Notes: generated from the sequence alone by a model not told the origin. A stretch of DNA of 64,000 bases from Corallium rubrum (GCA_964035015.1 OZ036017.1:5339496-5403495); one strand, 5' to 3'; shown: positions 42,507 through 55,140, counted from the stretch's first letter. Program-made: numbers and translations.

Positions 42507-42573
42507 ATGTCTTTAAACGTCCTTGGGGTACTTTTAATAATGGGACTGATTTCTCTCAGGAGTTGTTGTGAAG
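42507..42573 (+). CDS. Secreted WAP/Sushi protein, exon 1 (signal peptide)
   Basis: ATG 42507 opens MSLNVLGVLLIMGLISLRSC, a short start followed by a hydrophobic core of about 14 residues: a typical signal peptide. The exon ends GAAG|GTAAGA, a strong donor, in phase 1. The later exons at 57438 and 61166 are in the same phase and on the same strand, so I join them as one gene. The link across 15 kb is inference; transposons fill the intron. Confidence 0.65.
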
Positions 42574-43039
42574 GTAAGATAATATAAGCGTAAGCGGCTA
42601 AGCTTCTAAACGCATAATACTGTAAAGTGTACTGCTTCAGACGGTCAGACAGGCCATTCAGATCTTTAGTAGTTCAATTGAGATAAGGAGGTATGATTGA
42701 AGTGCGCAACTTGACGTTGTACTTCAATAACTCATATCATTAAAAAAATATTAAAGCGAGAGAAAAACTTAACACAACTGCGCTATACTATAGTCTATAC
42801 TATAGCGCGTAAATTGTCGCGTAAAGTCAATTTTCAGTTAGATGTAACCGATTATCAATATTAATCAAGATTATATGTTAATCGTCGCATGTCATCGTAA
42901 AGAAATGTTACAACTTTCACGCAAGTTGGATTGTGACGGGTATATTTTGATAGGTCTTAAATAATAAATTGGTCTGTTTCAGTTATTTTTGTTCCGTATG
43001 GGAAACAGCTCGACGCACCAGGAGGTCGCAAAATGCGTC

Positions 43040-43925
43040 ATGATTAATTCAACGACTTCGGCGGTTTGCACGGCTGGGGGTAAATAAGGAAATGTTCGGA
43101 CAAACAACATTGGATAACAGTATGGCAACTACTAAACACACTGCATGAGGAATAATAAAAAAACTCACGCTTGCTCTACTTACTAAAACGCAATTCAAAT
43201 AAGAACTATGTATTATTTATACGTTATTCCTGCTTCAAAAAAGAGAAAGAGAAGCGAGAATATGTTGTATGAAGGCTTGTCAGAAGGAGACAGTTTCATA
43301 TGTACGCCAAGATTGCTATGTATGTTGCTTGCACTTCATTTTGTAAAAACGGCCCAGTGGACTACCATGCTGATGCGATATCGGCCACTTATAGTTACAA
43401 AAACGCCAGTTTCATTATCAAGATGCAAACTACAACTCTGCAAGGCGGTTCTCATGTTACATCGCCTTTGGTTTCCGGTGTATTTTAGTGTCTCGTTACA
43501 AAGCTTAAGCCAAAGGCGCCTTGCGTCTACCACCAAAGAAGAAGCTTGATGAAGAGTTGTAGTTTGCAATAGCGCAACGTTTTATTAAGCCACAAGCTCT
43601 CTTGATAAATGAAACTGACATTTTCATAGCTGGAAGTTGCCGATATCGCATTAGGATAGTCGTCCACTGGGCCGTTTTTACAAAATGAAACGCAAGCAAC
43701 ATACATAGTATTCTAGCTTCTTTTTCTCTTTTTTGAACCAGGAATAACGTATAAATAATACATAGTTCTTATTTGAATTACATTTTATTAAGTAGAGCAA
43801 GCGCACTTTTTTAATGTTCTTCATGCGGTGTGCTTAGTAGTTGCCATACTGTTATCCTAACGTTGTTTGTCCGAACATTCCTTATTTACCCCCAGCCATG
43901 CAAACCGCCGAAGTCGTGGATTTAA
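43040..43925. repeat. Large foldback element in intron 1
   Basis: Arms of nearly 400 bp: CGACTTCGGCGGTTTGCA, AAACAACATTGGATAACAGT-like, CTATGTATTATTTATACGTT, AAAACGGCCCAGTGGAC and their complements. ORFs at 43208-43702 lie on the arms and are artefacts. Confidence 0.78.
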
Positions 43926-44550
43926 AGGCGCTTTCTCGCGAGGATAAGCCAACCTCGTCCCCAGGGCCATTTGGGGGAACTGGGCCAAGATGGCGGGCAA
44001 AAAAAGGCAGGAACAAATGTACAAAAGAGTGAAAACACGTCCCCACAAACGCTTGCTTGTCGGAGAGCAATATTGTGTTCTCTTTGTGTACCGCGGACCA
44101 ATCAAATCAATACAACGGCACTACGGTATTTGACCTGAATGTCAGGCCTTTATTTTGTGCCAAATATAGATCAGCCAATCACGGGGACCGGATGTTCTTT
44201 CCCGCGCGACCTTGGAATATTGATAGAAACATTGCAATGTTGACTTGCAAACGGTAGACGGCGACTCCTTCGCAAGTTGCTAAAAATTGGCATTTTAAAT
44301 ATCGAACGTCGCATAATACCTTATTATAGGAAATTAACGATGCACTTTATTAACGCGACATAAATTAACGAGACATCTAATTAACGCGGATTATTGCTTC
44401 TCGGTCTTTTAAAATCTGATTATATTAACGCGAATCTGATCTCCATGGTAAACAAGTTTATTAAATTAACGTGAGTCGGTGTGATGTACAGATTATTTAA
44501 TCTGATTCAGAATCTGATAGTGACAGAGAAGAGGAGGGGTGATGTTTTTA

Positions 44551-44709
44551 AGGCCGGTTTACACTATCAAAGTTTTTGTGATCAAAGTGCAAAGTCTATG
44601 GTCAAAGAACTTCAAAGCAACCGCCGTCTTTGAAAGGCGTTTACATTGTCAAATACTTTAATCAAAGCATGATTTGATCACAGAAACTTTGATAGTGTAA
44701 ACCAGCCTT
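44551..44709. mobile_element. MITE, TTTACACTATCAAAG family
   Basis: About 37-bp inverted ends (AAGGCCGGTTTACACTATC and complement). TTA/TAA at the borders would suit a PIF/Harbinger type. 159 bp, no ORF. Confidence 0.7.
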
Positions 44710-45379
44710 TAGTATATCTTAATATGTATTATTATTATGTAGTATTAGTAGTATTATTAATATGTATAACGTTCGTACATACGAATAAGGCCCTTGAAGC
44801 GCGTTTATGCACGATCGGAAATCGCATAGAAAATCGGCCACTTTCACGGAATGATCACGTGATTGACGAAACACAGTCAACCCTGTTGTACATCTCAGCT
44901 CATGACTTAGCGGATATAGTTTACAACCAGTATCCGCAAAACTGAAAGAGCCAATCACGTACAGCAGATTTTGACGGATCGATGGTAGCAATTTTCCAAC
45001 TTCGTGCCCAGGCTCTTTTGACACAAAATAAACAAATATGGCGGCCAAGATTTGAAATAGAGGAGAACAATTCGTTAATATTTGAAGCTAATTATTCCAT
45101 ATTGTTGTCAAGTAAAATACCTGCAAGAAAACGAGAAGATTCTTAGTGCTTTTAGTAAACGTTTTCGAGTTGTGGTATAAGAAGTAAAGCGTTTTTAAAC
45201 AATTAAATATACGAGGAGTGGACACTGCCAATACAGTTGACTTGAACATTTTTTTATGTGTGTTTTAATAAGTAATAGCATGGTTTTTCGTGCAATTTAG
45301 AAAAACATGCCCTCGTCAAATAGCACTCGTCCTTGGGATACGTGCCATTTGATACTCTTGAAAATCTCACTTGTGCATG
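44710..45379. other. Intron sequence, no feature seen
   Basis: TATTA-rich start, then unique sequence. Short ORFs on both strands overlap at 44719-45048 and lack family features. Confidence 0.35.
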
Positions 45380-45780
45380 TTTTTTTGCGTCTATGTCGCT
45401 ACAGCAGCGCTAGACGTTATGCCGTAAAAAGATATCTGGGCGGAATATATATTGTCACTTTAATAGGGCTGCTCTAGTATCGGATTCGTCGGTGGGCAAA
45501 ATGTTCGCAGCGAATGAAGCGAAGGTGTGCCGATGTAGTAACAAAGTAACTAACAGGTTAATGTGATCTAGTGGGGACAGATGCTGCATCAATCATATTC
45601 CCTTCCAAACGACTGTGATCATATGAATCTATTAAAGTCCAACAAGTAATTCACATGGTGTATCCACAAGTTTCATATAGATTAATGTTAATGTGACACT
45701 TTTAAGTTTATAACTAATTAACTAGTTCCTTACCTTGATAAAATCTTCCCAAAATCGAAAGAAACAACTCGTTTTTCATC
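45380..45780. repeat. Dispersed repeat, copy 1
   Basis: GCGAAGGTGTGCCGATGTAG and AATGTGATCTAGT recur at 61785-61840; the words around 45715-45765 (TTCCTTACCTTGATAAAATC) recur inverted at 62300-62340. Confidence 0.6.
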
Positions 45781-47085
45781 GGTCGCAAATCGTAGACAAG
45801 ATGGATGAAGCGAAAGCACTAGCATATATTGCGGTCGTTTCGGTCTCAACTCAAAGTCATTTTGTCCTCATCTCAGTCACTCAGCCCTTCACCCCCATCT
45901 CCCACAGTCTCACTCAAAGCGGTTTCTTCTGCACCTCTATATAAAATGCAAAATATTTTGGATAATAAACTGTTAGTTCCGTCCACAGTCTTTTGCAAGT
46001 TGTACTGTGCAGTGTTGTGCAGTTAAGTCATAAAGGCTTGCAGCAAGATGACTTGGGTGCTAACCTGTTGTCTGTTGAGTACCAGCTAGAGTCTACAATT
46101 GTTTTGAACAGTCTATAAATTACAGTAGGACATGTCACAAATTTTTCACGAGGTTTTTCATTTTCTGTACCACTGTTATATATATTTCTCAATTGACCAA
46201 TAATAAAGGCCCATTTGATCACGAGATGCCATTTGGATATCCCGGTGAAACACCCTCACCTACAAAAGACTACAATATATTTTTCCTGCATGCGTAATTA
46301 AGATATTTGATGAAAGTCACCAGTGATCTTCCTCAAATATCTTAATTGCGCATTCAACACAAGCTGACAGACATATCAGAATGCGAAGAGAAGACAAACA
46401 TCATGACACATCGCCAGCTATAAATTTCATGACATTTCGCTTTGGTTATAGTAATTTTCCTTCAAAGAACACGGTTGAACGACAAAACGAATCGGTAAAA
46501 CAGCCAAGCGAAGATAGGCTTGTGAGCAATAAACTCTGGTCGCCTTCTCAGCTACAGACAGTCACGGTATGTTGGTAACGATAAAATTAAGGTATTTGTC
46601 GTTCCTTTTCTGGTCGAAAACTTCGAATTTCTTGACTGAATGCTTCTCAAACTTCTTTGAGTTTTCAAATATAACCAAAACATCCTCAACCATTTGAAAG
46701 ACAACAAAGTCAAGTATACGCGGCTTCAACTCGGCTTGTTTTCTCGTGTTTGGATATCCCAGTGAAACACTCGCTCTCGTTGTTCATATATTACATAGTT
46801 ATATATGTATATATTTATATTGAATGAAAAGTTGTTTTTTGCTTCATGTCAACAGTCTGACTATACTATAAGGTTTAATCTTCACTTTGTATCGATGACA
46901 GGAACTGGAACAAGGACTGCATGTAATAACAGATTAACATTTATTATTTCATGCAACCATTAACAATGCTTATTTTACTGCATGGTGGTGTGGTGTTCGT
47001 TACTTTGTTTATAAAAACCGGCAAGGGCTGTTCATTTATATATTTCTAATGCATGCATATAATTTAGTCCTGGCTTGGGATTAAG
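45781..47085. other. Intron sequence with short repeats
   Basis: TTTGGATATCCC followed by GTGAAACAC occurs at 46230 and 46750. A short hairpin lies at 46290-46350 (AAGATATTTGATG and CAAATATCTT). No exon found. Confidence 0.35.
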
Positions 47086-47200
47086 ACCCCGTTTACACTA
47101 GAGCAGAAGTACCCGGATTCACATTGTTTTTTATTCCCATGAGGATGAAAAACAATGTGAATCCGGATACTTTTGCTCTAGTGTAAACGTGGCCTAAGAG
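47086..47200. mobile_element. Short palindromic MITE
   Basis: CCGTTTACACTAGAGCAGAAG, inner CCGGATTCACATTG and full complements; centre TTCCCATGAGGATGAA. About 115 bp. Confidence 0.75.
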
Positions 47201-47232
47201 TTATGTTTGGTACAGTGCCACATGGCTTACAT

Positions 47233-48177
47233 TAGGCTGATGCGGTAATGAAAAAATACCGAATACCGATACCGGAAAAAAATACCGATAATACCGACAT
47301 ATCGATTTTCACCGCAACAGAAACTTAATGTGTATCGAGCCTAATTTCCACCAAGCGAAAAAATGTTGGGGTTTTTCACAAAATACTTTGCCGTTTTTCG
47401 TGGTATAAATCTAGCGCGTACATGTATCATAATCTCATTGACATCGGAAGTGGAAGAGACGGAGACACAGAGTGAAGACGAAGCTTGTTGTTTCTTTTTG
47501 TCTTGGGAGCTGTATGCGTTAGTGATTTGTCTTAAGATGAGACATGAGATGGGATTGTGTTGCTTTCCTTATATTCTTTACGGCTTTCCCGCACATTTAA
47601 CACGTAGGATCGTCTTTTCCCTTTTTTAAATAATAAATTCCAAACATATTGGCATATTGTAAACTAGTAATATTTTACCTTCAGACACAAGAGACGTAAG
47701 AAACGAGATTTTTAAAAAAATTTTTTTTAACGACTTTATTGGATATTTAAATAAAATTGCTTAAAAATACCCAAACGGAAAAAAGCGCGAACGGGACTCG
47801 AGAACCCATGCGAGGCGCCTTCCCGTTGTAATTAAAAATAGATATTAAAACAATCAAAAATCAGTCAATACAGTAAAGTTGATCATAGGCCAATTGCTCG
47901 AAATCCACGACATGGTGACTGTTTCAATATAGCACTCGCATGCACTGCATCTGTTACATATGCTCTTAAAATATTATCGGATTTTTGCAAAAAAAATTTC
48001 GAAGACTGTGATCGCACTTTAAACGCAACATAAACATACCGTAGTACCGTGCCGATAATATCGAAAATTTCGGTATTATCGGTATATCGATATTTGAAAA
48101 TTGAGGTATCGAGTAATCGGTATTTGAAAAAAACGATAATAATCTATATATATCGATCAGTATACCGCATCAGCCTA
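47233..48177. mobile_element. 945-bp hAT-type non-autonomous element
   Basis: 15-bp ends TAGGCTGATGCGGTA and TACCGCATCAGCCTA; the 8-bp GCTTACAT is on both sides (47225-47232, 48178-48185). Subterminal ATACCGATA/TATCGGTAT words are frequent on both sides. The 88-codon ORF at 47363 shows no transposase motif. Confidence 0.88.
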
Positions 48178-48367
48178 GCTTACATGAAGTACATAAAGTT
48201 AGCCTATTTATTATACTATTCTATTTGCTTACATATAATTGTGCAACAGCGTATGTAATCAAGCACTCTAACCAAGCAGTCAATTTCTTCAAAAAATGGA
48301 TTCAAAAATGAAACTCTCAGTAAATTCTCCTGCCGTGATTATAATACATGTTTTGCTTCATACATAA

Positions 48368-48386
48368 TAATGATAATAATAATAAT

Positions 48387-48479
<93 letters not shown>
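48368..48479. repeat. (TAA)n microsatellite 1
   Basis: Almost pure TAA/ATA repeat that meets the 3' end of the next LINE. Confidence 0.95.
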
Positions 48480-48480
<1 letters not shown>

Positions 48481-50701
48481 GAAACTTTATTAAATGTTTT
48501 TCTTTTCTACATATACAATTATAAATCTCGCTTATTAAGGTAATTTACAATTGGCTACTTGAATCACAACTAATAATATATAATAACAACTAATGACTAT
48601 ATAATAAAACATGCAAATTTATACACAAATATTTCAAAAAGCTAATAATTCGGGATTTCCCCATTCCTTATTTCGGCAGCAGAAAATGTAGTAAGTAGTT
48701 CTGTTAGCTATAGTCATCATCTTCCTTACGCAGTACATTTGGTGCTTGTTATCAAGACCAACCTTATCTAGCATATCTAAAAAAGTAGAACACTCATTCG
48801 CAAAAACACCTAGGGAACTCATGGAGAAATTTATAAATTTTACATCATTAAAATGTTCACTTTGCTGATTTACTAGTTCACGATATTTATCTTCTTTCCA
48901 TTTGACGTTGTTTTGAAGGTTTGATTCAAAACCAACAGTAAGTTCGAGAACATAAAGACGGCCGTTTGAACAATGCAATAGCAAATCTGGACGATACGTG
49001 TCACCAGTTAGGATAGATGGGCTTTTGAATCCAGGTAGATCGACAAAGAGGTTTGAACCGTTAACAGTTTGTAAGGTATTTGCAAGAAAGTTAAGAATTG
49101 AATTGTGCCTCCATGTAAAACGTTCAAGATACGATTGACAACCAGCAACAACGTGTAGTAGTGTTTCTGGGCTCAGACAAAAGGAGCATTCTGGACTTGA
49201 AGATATCCCCCATCTGTGAAGGGTTTTGCGTGTCGGAGTAGAATTGTTCACATAACGTATAGTAAAGTTATAAATGTTTTTTGGCAGTTTTGATTGAGCA
49301 GTTGACCACACCTTGTTAAGCTGTGATAAGGAGAACTCTGCAACGTTAGGGAAAAAGGATCCCTGACAAGTCAAGTGGTTTCGAAGTTTATCTTCATGCC
49401 CAGAACGGAAATCTTTCAGAACTTCTTTAGTAGAGTTATAGACGTCGTATTGAATATTAGTATGATTATTAGTGGATTTCCACAGTTCGTTAATTGCTTC
49501 ATTTGGAGAATATTTTAAGGCTTTGCGTAGAACAGCTTGGCATTGAATAAATTTTACTGATGGAGGATAGATACTTTGACCAAATTTGGTACGTGTTAGA
49601 TATATAGTACTTAGTGTTCCTGATATTGGTATTTCAAGCCATTTACGGATGTATTGGTTGATTACAGAATCAATATTTTCTGAAATCCAAGTTTTGGACA
49701 GTGTAGCAACGGTGAAATGCCAGGATAATTTGGATAAGACGTAGCGACTATACAGGAGAAGTTTATTTTTTGGGTGAAGTGGTTTTGAGTCAATGTCAGA
49801 CATTAGTTCATCAACAAGAGTAGTCAGCTCAGTCTTATAATTTTGATTCGACATGTCAAAATCAAAGTAGCGTCCTAAGTATTGAAATGATTCTCCGATG
49901 TTGATTGCTGGTATAAGATTTTGGTTGATAAGGAGTTTCGGCAAGTATTGTACTGACTTTGTAATGACTTTCTTGATGCCAAAAGTGCTACATTTATCAA
50001 CCCGGATTAACATATTCGACCATTGGCACCAGATGGAGAAACAATTTAAAAGATGCTGGTTTTCAGACTCTTGACCAGTAATTACAGCAGCATCATCAAC
50101 AAACTGGAACCAGTGCATTGGATTTAATAGTTTGAAAGAAAAACCAAGTTGACGGTACTTATCAGCTTTAATATGTTGAATAAACGTAACGTGTTAAAGC
50201 ACATATTGAACAGAAGAGGACTCAGACAATCTCCTTGCAATACGCCACGGTCAACAGATATAAAAGGAGTGCGGAAATCAGATGTAATTATCGAAGTCTT
50301 AAAATCTGTGTATAAACTTTTTATAACAAAATTAATGTGGTCAGGGATATGGTGGTAATCAAGTACGGATTGAATTAGGTTGTGGTGGACTTCGCCAAAA
50401 GCGTTTTTGAGGTCAAGTAGCGTGATGACAAGAGAGCGTTGATTGATCCGGGCTTTATTAATAATGTGGGCCATTTGCGCAGTATGTTCTAAAGTGCCAG
50501 ACAAATTAGGTGTGAAGCCTTTCTGTATGTTATGTTCGATGAAGTTATTTGATGTAAGGAAGGAGTATATTGCGTTTCGAAGACAAGATGTAAATACCTT
50601 TAAAGGTATTGTCTCGAGTGTTATGGGACGAAAGTTCGAGGGGACATTTGTGTTACCTTTCTTATGGATTAGTATGGTACATGCTCTTTTCCATTCAGAA
50701 A

Positions 50702-50703
<2 letters not shown>
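48480..50703 (-). mobile_element. RLE-type LINE remnant in (TAA)n
   Basis: Minus-strand LINE lying between two (TAA)n tracts; 5' truncated in the RT. Its RT and restriction-like endonuclease domains place it among early-branching LINEs (R4/HERO/NeSL-like). R4-clade Dong is known to insert into TAA repeats, and the context here fits that habit. Confidence 0.8.
48634..50703 (-). pseudogene. RT and restriction-like endonuclease of the RLE-type LINE
   Basis: The RT starts at WKRACTILIHKKGNTNVPSN (about 50690), runs through LLDLKNAFGEVHHNLIQ and GVLQGDCLSPLLFNM, then a break near 50120 and FVDDAAVITGQE (catalytic F-V-D-D). C-terminal half: the zinc knuckle CSFCLSPETLLHVVAGC near 49190, then the nuclease YRPDLLLHCSNGRLYVLELT with KWKEDKYREL (PD..E..K..KY). 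Ends at 48634. Apart from the break near 50120 the last 494 codons are open, so decay is slight. Confidence 0.85.

Positions 50704-50793
<90 letters not shown>
50704..50793. repeat. (TAA)n microsatellite 2, shared by two LINEs
   Basis: AATAAT repeat with a minus-strand LINE on its left and a plus-strand LINE on its right. Confidence 0.95.
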
Positions 50794-50796
<3 letters not shown>

Positions 50797-52345
50797 AGAA
50801 AGAATGAAGGCTCTAGACCCTGAAACTAGCGAAATCTACAAGTTTCTCGGATGCGAACAAGGAAAGAAAATAGATAAAGAGAAAGTGCTAGAAAGAGTGT
50901 CATTGGAGGTGCAGGAAAGAACGGAAAGTCTGGTACAGATGGAGCTATATGATAAGAATCTAGTTAAAGCTATAAACTGTTGAGTAGTACCAGTAGCGGG
51001 ATATGTAATGAATGTATGCCGATTTAGTAAAAACGATTTAGCAGAACTAGATATGATTGTTAAACGGGTGTTGAGGAAAAATGTGATGCACGGACGACGG
51101 ACGACAGGCAAGTAATGGGAGACTATATTTACCACGAAATAAAGGAGGAAGAGGACTGAAAAGTATGCGAGATGTCTATAATGAGACCAAAGTTAGTTAT
51201 AGCTTGCTATATGACATATTCGCAAAGTGAATGGATCAAAGTGGCTTGGAGGCGGGAATGCAAAAAGGAATATTGTTCTATTAAGAGAGAAGCAGAGGAA
51301 GCGATGCTAGACATAGGGGAGACCATTAAGTTCGGTGAAGAGGCGGTGTGGCTAAATGGCGAAAGGATGTGTGGGGAGTGGAAAGAGATATGGGGTAAAC
51401 TGGAAGCCATGTTACAAACCAAGACCGAGGTGATGCGTATAGAACAATATACAAAGAAAATCTTACAAATTGAAGTGTATAGAGGGATCGAGGAGAAGGG
51501 CCATGGATGGCTTGAGTGTAATATGGACTCAAGAAAGACAGCAGCAGTAATCCTTATGCAAGAGCAGATGGTGGAGACACGGACATGGAAAGCCCTTAGA
51601 GGAATGGAGGTGGAATCGGAAATGTGTCGCCTATGCGGCATACAGAGAGAAACAGTACACCATCTGTTATCAGGATGTAAAGTAGTAGCTGGAAACGAAT
51701 ATGTACGAAGACATAACAACGCATTAATGGTGTTGGCTGTAGCATGGGCAAAGCAAGAAGGGTTGATAAATAAGGATGCGGTATGGTACAAAATACAATG
51801 GAAAAAAGGAAATGTGTTGGAGGGAAGTGGAATGAAGCTCTGTTGGGACTTGGAATACTGTATGAGAAAAACAACTACTGCAAGAAGACCAGATCTAACG
51901 TTGGAAGACAACAACAAGAAACTAATATGGTTCGTAGACATGGCATGCCCAGCAGAGATAACAATTGTACATAAACACCAAGAGAAGCTACAGAAATACC
52001 AACAACTAGCTTTCGAAACTCATGAAAAACGACGAGAATACAAAGTCCAAATCGTTCCAGTTGTAATTGGAAGTTTAGGTGGAGGTATGGTAAAGGCGAG
52101 GAGACAAATTGGAAAGGTAATACGAAACGAAAAAGAAGTTGAATGGATTGGTAACCAAATGCAGAAGACGGTGCTGATCGAAAGTGAATCGACACTACGC
52201 AAAATAATATCTGGGATCGTGCAAGCAGAGTGACATATAAGTGTGGACATTGTTAGCGAGACTGGCAAAATTATTGGCAGTACTTGTACCTTTCTCACAA
52301 TTAATGTGAGTCAAAGGCCATGGATCGTAAAGGTTATCAATTTTC

Positions 52346-52348
<3 letters not shown>
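50794..52348 (+). pseudogene. R4/Dong-like LINE C-terminal region
   Basis: Plus-strand. First segment (EERMKALDPETSEIYKFLGC, ELYDKNLVKAINC, then GYVMNVCRFSKNDLAELD and VLRKNVMHGR) is the RT thumb/linker as in R4-clade elements. After a frameshift near 51195 the frame 51172-52233 has SEWIKVAW, the zinc knuckle CRLCGIQRETVHHLLSGC, and the nuclease RRPDLTLEDNNKKLIWFVDM then EKLQKYQQL. Ends at 52233, with (TAA)n at 52350. RT palm missing. Different family from the minus-strand neighbour. Confidence 0.85.
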
Positions 52349-52349
<1 letters not shown>

Positions 52350-52411
<62 letters not shown>

Positions 52412-52412
52412 T
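52350..52412. repeat. (TAA)n microsatellite 3
   Basis: TAA repeat lying between the plus-strand R4-like LINE and the next minus-strand LINE; could be the tail of either. Confidence 0.95.
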
Positions 52413-53480
52413 GCTTTTATTTAATCACGATATTAAGTACAGCAAAGCTGAAGTGGTCGTGAACATTATAGTTAATTAATTACAATTAAACATCACCCTT
52501 ATCTAAAAATTCTGTAATAAAATTGTTTTTTAAAATAATGTAACTTTCAGAGGATCTTGCCATATTTCCTAATGAGTTCCATAAAATTGCTCCTTGATAC
52601 CTTACAGATTTCTTCAAGTAATCCATCTTAAATTTTGGAAGTATTAGACAATTTGCTTTTCTAAAATTATAAACTCTCTCTCTCTTCTTAAATAAATCCT
52701 GGAGCAGGAGAGGTGACAAATTATGATAACAATTAAAAACTAAATTTAATAATTTTAAATTATAAAATAATTTAAGAGGCCTCCAGTTAGTTAGCTTTTG
52801 GACTTCTTTTGATGGTTTATCCCAGGCATAACCATAGATGATCCTTGCTGCCCTGATGTGAATCCTTTCTAATATGCCGAATACTGTTTTTCCCACTGAC
52901 CCCCCAGGTGAGAATTCCATAAGTTATTGACGGTAGGATAACTTTAAAATAAAAGTCCAATCTTGCGCCTGCAAAGGTAGGAAGTGGAATGATTTAAGCA
53001 GATTCAACTTCTTGTTGAATGACTCAACCACTCCCCAGGCATGGATATCCATTTCAGGCAGGAATCAACTTTTATACCAAGGCATATTTTCGAATTGACC
53101 TGTTCAATATTGGACTCTGCAAGTTTGATCTGTTGAAGAGGTCCAATAAACTGGGCGCACCCCAATAACATGTATTCGGTTTTTCCCGAATGAGGAGTGA
53201 GTAAATTTTCGAGACACCACTTTGATAACTTATGCAATATTCCATTCAAAGTATTTGCAACACTGTCAGGGTCTGGTCCTATCACGTAGATGGTAGTGTC
53301 GTCCGCGTACATTTCTATCATCCCTTCGTTATCATGAATAATATCCGGAAGGTCATTACAAAACAGTGAAAAAAGGGTTGGTCCCAGAACAAACCCCTGA
53401 GGTACTTCGAATTTGATTTCACGTGAGTCCGACTTTGAACCATTCACGTGAGTCCGACTTTGAACCATACATACTTTCAT
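52413..53480 (-). pseudogene. CR1/jockey-like LINE remnant
   Basis: Minus strand. The RT (53480-53004) has VPQGFVLGPTLFSLFCNDLP, MYADDTTIYVIG and GKTEYMLLGC; after a break, 52920-52486 has the C-terminal part ILERIHIRAARIIYGY, LTNWRPLKLFYNLKLLNLVF. Typical of jockey/CR1 group LINEs. A 23-bp direct duplication near 53425-53465 and a frame break mark decay. Confidence 0.83.
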
Positions 53481-53489
53481 ATTTCTGAT

Positions 53490-54151
53490 TTTTTTTGTTT
53501 TCTGTTGTAGTGCATAATTATTGAGTGTGAGTTCATAGCTTGTGACAGTTGTCTCACAGGAACCATTGTGTTATATGTGCGGTGATATTGATCAAAGCAA
53601 GTTGTTGTGCTTGTTGAAAAGCTAAACCATGCAGCCTTCATATTCATTTGCCCAGTGAGGCAAACACTGTTAAGTAAACGTTAGTAAATGTTAAGTAAAA
53701 GTAAAATCCTTGATGCAGTATTTCAAGTATTTATGCATGTGTGAATGTTACACGCTTTTGTATGCTATATTAGTCGTAATCAACAAACATTCTGAAAAGT
53801 TTTCAGGCCATTTCCTGTTTCAGTACATTACCCCATTAGGCCATTACAGTGTGCTCCAATGTTATCTAAGTTATTTTAATAACACTGTCACTGTCGTTTA
53901 TGATTTAATATAAATTAATTCTGATTTTTCTCCTGGTGCATATGATTTAGTGGATTTACTCACTAAAGTATTGAGTTAGTAATTATGTGTTTGCAAATTC
54001 GTGCAACACCGTAGTTACTAGTTAAATTATATGCATTAGGAAACTGGAAAGATCTCCAATTCAATAGGGTGCACATAGTCCTAAACGTAGACGCATGTAC
54101 GCGTTGCGTACCTATTTTTCAAGTTGCACTCAAAACTATGCTATTACCTAT
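53490..54151. other. Intron sequence, no feature seen
   Basis: AT-rich unique sequence; the ORF at 53710 has no recognisable domain. Confidence 0.35.
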
Positions 54152-54160
54152 ACAAATACG

Positions 54161-54214
54161 CAACCTCGTTCCCAGGGTCTTATCTCCGCGCCCCCGGCCC
54201 TGGGAACGAGGTTG
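54161..54214. mobile_element. 54-bp hairpin MITE with 9-bp target duplication
   Basis: Arms CAACCTCGTTCCCAGGG and exact complement (17 bp), loop rich in C and G. ACAAATACG occurs directly on both sides (54152-54160, 54215-54223). Tiny for a transposon. Related to hairpins at 433 and 2640. Confidence 0.82.
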
Positions 54215-54297
54215 ACAAATACGTTGTTGTCGGATTAACACTTTGAAGCCTGACGACGCGTTTTTAAGGTTTATTCTGGCTAACGCCAAACGATTTT

Positions 54298-54665
54298 ATT
54301 CAGCACAGGGATCTAGTCTTCACAGTCAAACCGGATGTTCTCTTGCATGCTACTTTGCAATATGCCAATATATTGCGCCGCCATATTACTTGCAAACGTC
54401 TCGTGAAGATTCCTCAGTAGATTCCTTTAAAGGTTTGACTTTCTTTTGCGTAAATATACAAATTTATGTTTAAAATAGTACTGTTGGTGGGTAGATAGTA
54501 TTTTCAGCCATGCAAATGGTAGTTTGAGTAAAGAAATGTTTAATTTCGGAAATAAATATTCCCGAAACGTTTGCAAATTGCTCACCGTAATTTGTCAATC
54601 ATCATTGCAATGTTGCGTGGGAATACTGCAATGTAACTCGCAAGAGAACACCCGGTTTGACTGTA
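54298..54665. repeat. Inverted-repeat element
   Basis: ACAGTCAAACCGGATGTTCTC left and its near complement GAGAACACCCGGTTTGACTG right, with TGCAATAT/ATTGCA further in. No gene. Confidence 0.65.
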
Positions 54666-55081
54666 AGTTCTATTCTGCGGGCTAACAGCAGTGGGTTAGG
54701 ATTGTCCCATGAAAACATTTATTAGGTACATTAATTTTAGGGAAAGAAGCTGTTCTTTGAAAGAACAGTTAGTATCATCAATATAAATATAAAAATGCTG
54801 GACAAAATTTTTACTTATATTTAAGCATCTTAATTTCAAATGTTTGAAACCAAACAGTGGAGATGGGTTAGTTATACAGTAGGTATTCCTTCTTCAGAGC
54901 TGAGTTTAAATTTTTTCTTTTATATGATTATCGCTTTATTTTTTGTTCTTTTTGTTTGTACTTCATCAGAAAGGAGTTCCCAGGGGGTGGAGGGTGGGGG
55001 TGGGGGGTCAATTCGTGGATGGCGGCTCAAGTAGGAAGGCCCTGGTTTCTCTTTGTCGCTCGCGCTGTATGCTGTACAAAA

Positions 55082-55140
55082 CAGGGGCGGATTTAGACTA
55101 CGTCAACTAAGTCGCGCGACGAAGTGAAAATTTGACGTGA
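55082..55140 (+). repeat. CAGGGGCGGATTTAG transposon end
   Basis: CAGGGGCGGATTTAG then TCGCGCGAC and GAAGTGAAAATT. The same family end faces it at 59500-59561. The flanks do not match, so the two may be separate copies. Confidence 0.45.

Noticed and set aside
43208-43702. ORFs of 60-110 codons
   Set aside because: They lie on the arms of a foldback element and mirror one another.
44719-45048. Overlapping ORFs on both strands
   Set aside because: No domain or splice context, and both strands open over the same low-complexity stretch.
50609-50983. Poly-Asn protein
   Set aside because: Translation of the (AAT)n microsatellite; the downstream part belongs to the R4-like LINE.
51207-52298. Several minus-strand ORFs up to 244 codons
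   Set aside because: Antisense shadows of the R4-like LINE frame, which has the zinc knuckle and nuclease motifs.
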